Positions 59,843 to 64,000 of a DNA stretch of 64,000 nt are shown piece after piece. The position numbers were made by a program, and so were the translations under genes. Position 1 is the stretch's first letter; each line of letters starts with the position of its first letter. Source of the stretch: an uncultured Mediterraneibacter sp. (GTDB lineage Bacteria > Bacillota > Clostridia > Lachnospirales > Lachnospiraceae); assembly GCA_944381935.1 (NCBI GenBank), contig CALWMN010000001.1, forward strand, positions 241,153-305,152. The letters run 5' to 3'. The notes under the pieces are model-generated. The model was not told the DNA's origin. It searched no databases and saw only the letters and a list, made by a program, of their open reading frames with translations.

Positions 59843-61957
59843 CTATACTTCAAAAATCAAATCGCCATAGGACGGCATGGGCCATGCTTCTTTATCCACA
59901 ATCATTTCCAGTTTGTCGACCGGCGCGCGGAGCGCTTCCATAGCCGGGAACACATCTGAGTGGTAGAAGTTCGCCTGCTCTGCTCCCTCTTCCTTCTGAG
60001 CCGCTTCGTCAGTCACTTTGACAAGGGCGTCAAGCGCCTTCTTCGTCTCACGCATCAGCTCCGTCACTTCTTTCAGGCTCTCCATCTGGACGGACGCATC
60101 TGCTCCCGCCGCCTTCACGGCGTTCACTGTATCTGCAAGAGTCTTGGTATATTTGATAAATGCAGGCATAAACTGCTTGCTCGCCATATCGATCATCGTG
60201 CGCGCTTCTATATTGATGGCTTTCGCATAGGTTTCATACTGGATCTCCGCACGGGATTCCAGCTCCGCCCTTGTAAAGACCCCGAATCTCTCAAACAGAT
60301 TTACTGCCGTATCCGTAACCATTGCCGGGATCGCTTCAACCATAGAACGGATATTCGGCAATCCTCTTCTTTTCGCTTCCTCAACCCACGCCTCAGAGTA
60401 TCCGTCTCCGTTGAATACGATTCTCTGGTTCTCTATCGCATACTGTTTGATCAGGTCATGTACCGCTTTATCAAAATCATCCGCCTTCTCGAGCACCTCA
60501 CATGTATCCGCAAATGCTTCTGCTACAATCGTATTGAGCACAATGTTCGGAGAAGCGATAGAATCGCGGGATCCCACCATACGGAACTCAAATTTATTGC
60601 CCGTAAACGCAAACGGCGACGTCCTGTTCCTGTCCGTTGCATCCTTTGCCAGCTCCGGAAGTGTGCGGACACCCGTCTCCAGCTTTCCGCCTTTTAAGCT
60701 GTGGGTCGCTTCGCCTGTGCTGATCAGCTGCTCCAGCACATCCTCAAGCTGCTCGCCCAGGAAGATTGAGATGATCGCAGGCGGTGCCTCATTCGCCCCG
60801 AGCCTGTGGTCATTTCCCGGATCAGCCGCAGACTCTCTCAAAAGGTCCGCATGCATGTTGACCGCCCTTAAGATGCAGGTCAGGACAAGAAGGAACTGGG
60901 TGTTCTCATGAGGTGTTTTGCCGGGATCAAGCATGTTGATTCCGTCGTCCGTCGTAATGGACCAGTTGTTATGCTTGCCCGATCCATTCACTCCTGCAAA
61001 CGGCTTCTCATGAAGCAGGCATTTCAAGCCGTGCTGGCAGGCGATCCTCTTTAGCGTCTGCATCACGATCTGGTTGTGGTCAACGGCAATGTTTGCCTCG
61101 GTATAGATCGGAGCCAGCTCATGCTGCGCGGGAGCAACCTCATTGTGCTGCGTCTTTGCCGTAACACCGACCTTCCACAGCTCTTCGTTGACATCTTTCA
61201 TAAACGCCGCGATCCTCTGGCGGATTGTTCCAAAGTAATGATCGTCAAGTTCCTGCCCCTTCGGCGGCATCGCCCCAAAGAGGGTACGCCCTGCATAAAT
61301 CAGGTCTTTCCTCTGTTCAAACTTTTCTGCGTCCACAAGAAAATATTCCTGTTCCGGCCCTACAGATGGGGTTACTTTCCTGGATGTTGTATTCCCAAAC
61401 AGCCTGAGAAGCCTGAGCGCCTGCTTATTGATTGCTTCCATGGACCTTAAAAGAGGCGTCTTCTGGTCAAGCGCTTCCCCTGTGTAAGAACAGAACGCCG
61501 TCGGAATACACAATGTCGCCCCGCCTGCATCCTGTCTTACGAACGCCGGAGAGGTACAGTCCCATGCCGTATACCCTCTCGCCTCAAACGTGGCCCTGAG
61601 CCCTCCTGACGGGAATGAAGAAGCATCCGGTTCTCCCTTGATCAATTCTTTTCCCGAGAAACTCATCAGCACTTTCCCGCTCGGCTGCGGCGCTGAAATA
61701 AAGGAATCATGCTTCTCAGCTGTCACACCTGTCAGCGGCAGGAACCAATGTGTATAATGAGTTGCGCCCTTTTCAATCGCCCACTCCTTCATCTCGTGCG
61801 CAATAACGTCCGCTGTCTCCAGATCCAGCTCTTTTCCTTCTTCCATCGTCTTCTTCAGGTTTTTATAAACTTTCTTCGGCAGCCGTTCCTGCATCACCGT
61901 ATCATTAAATACGTTTTCTCCAAAAATTTCAGCCACATTGATCTTTTCTGTGCTCAT
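59843..61957 (-). CDS. glnN: Glutamine synthetase type III
   Basis: A 704-residue GSIII, the large dodecameric form common in Bacteroidetes and Clostridia. It makes glutamine from glutamate and ammonia. Signature parts are '[19 protein letters not shown]', '[14 protein letters not shown]', '[19 protein letters not shown]' (GSIII signature), '[12 protein letters not shown]' and '[20 protein letters not shown]'. The C-terminal extension ends '[13 protein letters not shown]'. The ATG at 61957 follows AAGGAAGGGATTACT. Nitrogen-dependent control is expected; the leader contains a terminator. Confidence 0.97.
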   Translation of the reverse strand: MSTEKINVAEIFGENVFNDTVMQERLPKKVYKNLKKTMEEGKELDLETADVIAHEMKEWAIEKGATHYTHWFLPLTGVTAEKHDSFISAPQPSGKVLMSFSGKELIKGEPDASSFPSGGLRATFEARGYTAWDCTSPAFVRQDAGGATLCIPTAFCSYTGEALDQKTPLLRSMEAINKQALRLLRLFGNTTSRKVTPSVGPEQEYFLVDAEKFEQRKDLIYAGRTLFGAMPPKGQELDDHYFGTIRQRIAAFMKDVNEELWKVGVTAKTQHNEVAPAQHELAPIYTEANIAVDHNQIVMQTLKRIACQHGLKCLLHEKPFAGVNGSGKHNNWSITTDDGINMLDPGKTPHENTQFLLVLTCILRAVNMHADLLRESAADPGNDHRLGANEAPPAIISIFLGEQLEDVLEQLISTGEATHSLKGGKLETGVRTLPELAKDATDRNRTSPFAFTGNKFEFRMVGSRDSIASPNIVLNTIVAEAFADTCEVLEKADDFDKAVHDLIKQYAIENQRIVFNGDGYSEAWVEEAKRRGLPNIRSMVEAIPAMVTDTAVNLFERFGVFTRAELESRAEIQYETYAKAINIEARTMIDMASKQFMPAFIKYTKTLADTVNAVKAAGADASVQMESLKEVTELMRETKKALDALVKVTDEAAQKEEGAEQANFYHSDVFPAMEALRAPVDKLEMIVDKEAWPMPSYGDLIFEV

Positions 61958-62092
61958 AGTAATCCCTTCCTTTTCTTCTTCATTCCGACCAGAACGAAAA
62001 GGGTTCCCCCTGTCCGCTCCCTGTGCCTTCTACATAACTGCATGACAGAATCCCGGTGAATTTCCGCAGGCCCCAAGCAATGGATTCCTACG

Positions 62093-62176
62093 AAAAAAGG
62101 GCACTCCAAGTTATCTTGGAACGCCCTTGTTCATGTCTACGTGTGACAGTATACATCAACTGCCCGAAAAAGGCAA
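62093..62176 (-). promoter_or_regulatory. glnN promoter followed by a leader terminator
   Basis: On the minus strand TTGCCT (62171-62176) and TATACT (62148-62153), 17 bases apart, form a promoter. About 15 bases after the expected start, GGGCGTTCCAAG and CTTGGAGTGCCC (62099-62126) form a 12-bp stem with two G-U pairs and a 4-base loop, followed by TTTTTT (62093-62098): a complete intrinsic terminator. It either ends fba read-through or attenuates glnN; 135 bases of leader follow before the start codon. Confidence 0.6.
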
Positions 62177-62219
62177 GTGAAATTTATCAAAAAATTATTT
62201 AGATTGTTCTGAAAAATTT

Positions 62220-63083
62220 TCAGGCTTTTCCCACCGATCCGAATAATTCCATTTTCTCTTTCACCTTTGCCATGATAGCTTCTGCGCCCGGCTTTAAGAG
62301 TTTACGGGGATCGAACCCCTTGCCCTGCTTGTCTTTTCCAGCCTCGATATACTCGCGTGTAGCCTCTGCGAATACAATCTGGCACTCTGTATTTACATTG
62401 ATCTTAGCTACGCCAAGGCTGATCGCTTTCTTGATCATATCGTCCGGGATTCCCGTACCGCCGTGAAGAACCAGCGGCATATCGCCTGTGAGCTGCTGGA
62501 TCGCGTCCAGAGTCTCAAAGCTTAAGCCTTCCCAGTTATCTGGATATACGCCGTGGATGTTTCCGATTCCCGCTGCCAGGAAATCAATCCCGAGATCCGC
62601 GATCATCTTACACTCATTCGGATCCGCGCACTCGCCTTTGCCGACAACGCCGTCTTCCTCGCCGCCGATCGCTCCCACCTCAGCCTCAAGTGACATGTTA
62701 TTGTCATGTGCAATCTTTACAAGCTCTTTTGTCTTCGCCACGTTCTCCTCGATCGGATAATGCGAGCCATCGAACATAATGGACGAAAAGCCTGCTTCCA
62801 CACATTTCAGACATCCGTCGTAGCTGCCGTGATCCAGGTGGAGAGCTACCGGAACCGTAATATTGAGTTCCTCCAGCATCCCGTTCACCATGCCTACAAC
62901 CGTCTTGTAACCTGCCATATATTTCCCGGCGCCCTCAGACACACCGAGAATAACCGGAGAATTGCACTCCTGAGCTGTCAGAAGGATCGACTTCGTCCAC
63001 TCAAGATTATTGATATTGAACTGTCCTACCGCGTAATGGCCCGCTTTTGCTTTCTGAAGCATTTCCGTTGCTGATACTAACAT
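62220..63083 (-). CDS. fba: Class II fructose-1,6-bisphosphate aldolase
   Basis: A 287-residue zinc-dependent aldolase of the FbaA/GatY group. It cleaves FBP in glycolysis. Metal ligands are in 'ALHLDHGSYDGCLKCVEAGFSSIMFDGSHYP', 'GNIHGVY' and 'LVLHGGTGIPDDMIKKAI'; the phosphate site is 'KINVNTECQ'. The short form with 'GQFNINNLEW' is typical of Firmicutes. The ATG at 63083 follows GGAGGAAAGAATT. It is single-gene, with its own promoter. Confidence 0.96.
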   Translation of the reverse strand: MLVSATEMLQKAKAGHYAVGQFNINNLEWTKSILLTAQECNSPVILGVSEGAGKYMAGYKTVVGMVNGMLEELNITVPVALHLDHGSYDGCLKCVEAGFSSIMFDGSHYPIEENVAKTKELVKIAHDNNMSLEAEVGAIGGEEDGVVGKGECADPNECKMIADLGIDFLAAGIGNIHGVYPDNWEGLSFETLDAIQQLTGDMPLVLHGGTGIPDDMIKKAISLGVAKINVNTECQIVFAEATREYIEAGKDKQGKGFDPRKLLKPGAEAIMAKVKEKMELFGSVGKA

Positions 63084-63165
63084 AATTCTTTCCTCCAATT
63101 CTAACCCCGCGCCGCACCCGGATAGGTCGGTTCAAGGTTCCTTTGATTGTTTTAAACCTTTTTTT

Positions 63166-63194
63166 ATTATAGCCTATCCTCGCCGAAAAGACAA
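63166..63194 (-). promoter_or_regulatory. fba promoter
   Basis: On the minus strand TTGTCT (63189-63194) and a perfect TATAAT (63166-63171) are 17 bases apart, 83 bases upstream of the fba start. Confidence 0.8.
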
Positions 63195-63636
63195 TCAGAA
63201 CTTCATACTTCCTTCCCCTCCAGTCTGCATCCGGCTCAAGGGCACTGTATTCCCTGTAGAAATCCGAAAGGAAGGCAGCCAGATGCTGCTGCGCCGGGAA
63301 CAAATCTTCTTTCACCGTCATCAATAAGGTATATCGCTTTTTAAAAGCTCAGCTTTGCCGTTAAAAACTATACAAACGCCTCACAAAAAGCATTGACTTT
63401 TTTACTGTCTTTCGCGGCATATGGAGACAAATCGCCTGGCGAACGCGCTGATGAATTTATATACATATTGCAAAAGATATTTAAAAACACATGGAGAAAA
63501 TAGCGAATTATTAAGTTTTTGATGGGTTAAAAAAGAAAAGGAAAGCCGCATTGCGGATGGGTGAGCTCTCTGGGCAGCTCAGGGAACTAAAAATCATGTA
63601 ATTCTCCTATCTGCCCATCTTTTCATCCAAAAAAAT

Positions 63637-63665
63637 CCCGAAAGTACTAATCCTGATACTTTCGG
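63637..63665. terminator. Bidirectional terminator
   Basis: CCCGAAAGTA and TACTTTCGGG form a perfect 10-bp stem with a 9-base loop; the minus strand continues ATTTTTTT, the plus strand TATTTT. Confidence 0.7.
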
Positions 63666-63778
63666 GTATTTTCCAGTGACTCCGAGGAACATAATTTTAT
63701 TTATTATGATCCGAACTATAACGAAAATCCGCTACTATTATATAGTAAAAAGCAAATCATACGCAACCATACAAAATG

Positions 63779-63800
63779 CTTTTTGCCCCCTTTTTGCCCC
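63779..63800. repeat. Two tandem 11-bp repeats, CTTTTTGCCCC
   Basis: CTTTTTGCCCC occurs twice in direct succession (63779-63789, 63790-63800). The 11-bp period is the same as in the array next to lysS (12912-12944), though the sequence differs. The position beside a lysin-like gene suggests the end of another element. Confidence 0.5.
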
Positions 63801-63817
63801 CAGGTGATACAATATTT

Positions 63818-63843
63818 CTCCCCGGAGCTTAAGCTCCGGGGAG
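63818..63843. terminator. Perfect 26-bp palindrome
   Basis: CTCCCCGGAGCTT and AAGCTCCGGGGAG are exact inverted copies with no spacer. A T-run (TCTTTTT) follows on the plus strand only. It lies 5 bases past the stop of the right-end minus-strand gene. Confidence 0.6.
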
Positions 63844-63848
63844 TCTTT

Positions 63849-64000
63849 TTACGCCTTCTTAAGTTTGCCCTGTTTCGCAAGACTGCATAACTTATTGTTC
63901 TGCGATACAGTCCCCTCATAGTTGGAGATTCCGTTTGCTTTTGCGATCTTCTTCCGGTTTGTGAAGCTGCTGTCTACGCCGATGGATTTCAGGCCGTCTA
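63849..64000 (-). CDS. C-terminal end of a gene resembling phage lysin tails, start outside the window
   Basis: The minus-strand frame is open from the window edge to a TAA at 63849-63851, 50 codons plus 1-2 bases. It reads 'LKSIGVDSSFTNRKKIAKAN', 'GISNYEGTVSQNNKLCSLA' and ends 'KQGKLKKA'. This pattern is familiar to me from the ends of cell-wall hydrolases and lysins of Lachnospiraceae prophages, where it probably forms a small wall-binding module. I cannot see the catalytic part, so the assignment rests on this tail only. Confidence 0.45.
   Translation of the reverse strand, partial: DGLKSIGVDSSFTNRKKIAKANGISNYEGTVSQNNKLCSLAKQGKLKKA

Larger units (their letters stand above)
63195..63848. 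other. Long intergenic region between fba and the right-end gene
   Basis: No gene with a ribosome binding site was found here. It holds a coding-like minus-strand fragment (63180-63324), a terminator-like hairpin at 63637-63665, two tandem 11-bp repeats at 63779-63800 and a 26-bp palindrome at 63818-63843. On the plus strand a 33-codon frame from 63420 exists but lacks a ribosome binding site. Confidence 0.5.

Noticed and set aside
61958-62092. Glutamine riboswitch or T-box in the glnN leader
   Set aside because: I looked for the conserved blocks of glnA RNA and the T-box TGGNACCGCG and did not find them. Only a weak GAATCC/GGATTC pairing is visible.
63007-63324. A 105-residue gene overlapping the fba start
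   Set aside because: It contains the fba promoter and ribosome binding site, runs out of frame into fba, and lacks a ribosome binding site of its own.
63420-63521. A 33-codon plus-strand ORF
   Set aside because: No ribosome binding site or conserved context; the frame is short enough to be chance.

Overview
The window looks like chromosome from a gut Firmicute of the Lachnospiraceae (Clostridium cluster XIVa). The grounds are the Shine-Dalgarno-rich, Gram-positive gene starts, lipobox-bearing solute-binding proteins, a type III glutamine synthetase, a CIRCE/HrcA site, and sugar catabolic operons typical of that family. The genus cannot be fixed from the sequence alone. Most genes lie on the minus strand. 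No rRNA, tRNA or CRISPR array was seen.

Bases 1 to about 12,960 are an accessory region, probably part of an integrative element or prophage-derived island. It carries a truncated AT-rich gene of unknown function, a DUF5688 protein, RecT, a YefM/RelE-type toxin-antitoxin pair, a YqaJ exonuclease, DUF3848 and DUF932 proteins, two tiny ORFs with strong ribosome binding sites, three membrane-anchored proteins with protein-interaction domains (J-domain, MORN, Sel1), an XRE regulator, a RadC-like protein and an excisionase-like HTH protein. The right edge next to lysS has three tandem 11-bp repeats. No integrase is inside the window.

Bases 12,965-15,571 hold lysS (with a C-terminal tRNA-binding domain) and greA behind a consensus promoter. 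Bases 15,690-24,943 are a sialic acid locus: RpiR-type regulator, ROK kinase, nanE, nanA, an ABC importer, an AraC regulator and a NanQ/YhcH protein. A scar at 22,549-23,203 joins the start of a second solute-binding protein to the tail of a Gfo/Idh/MocA oxidoreductase. Then come dusB and coaX, with a small gene remnant beside coaX.

Bases 27,024-40,975 form a sugar-acid regulon: uxaA, uxaB, a zinc dehydrogenase, a LarA-like protein, a GntR regulator, and a seven-gene operon with a ribose-type ABC importer, an amidohydrolase, an MFS transporter and an UlaG-like metallohydrolase. The same 12-bp GntR-like operator sits in the promoters of both operons. The enzymes fit uptake of an aldonate or its lactone and conversion through tagaturonate and altronate to 2-keto-3-deoxygluconate.

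Bases 41,222-47,080 hold the most unusual operon. It encodes an SCP2-fold protein, a membrane-anchored alpha/beta hydrolase, a condensation-superfamily acyltransferase, a discrete acyl carrier protein and an AMP-forming ligase, with a divergent TetR regulator and twin operators. A 60-bp minisatellite and a 62-nt palindrome lie between the acyltransferase and the carrier protein. I infer a small carrier-protein-based acylation pathway with unknown product.

Bases 47,081-53,000 are mostly housekeeping: lon behind a CIRCE element, a DUF6145-like gene, birA, argF behind twin ARG boxes, and a TrmH-family methyltransferase. Bases 53,038-59,642 form a galactan/galactooligosaccharide operon (GH42, a small zinc ribbon protein, an unrecognised 617-residue protein, GH53, LacI regulator with two operators). 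glnN and fba follow, and the last 150 bases are the 3' end of a gene resembling phage lysin tails.
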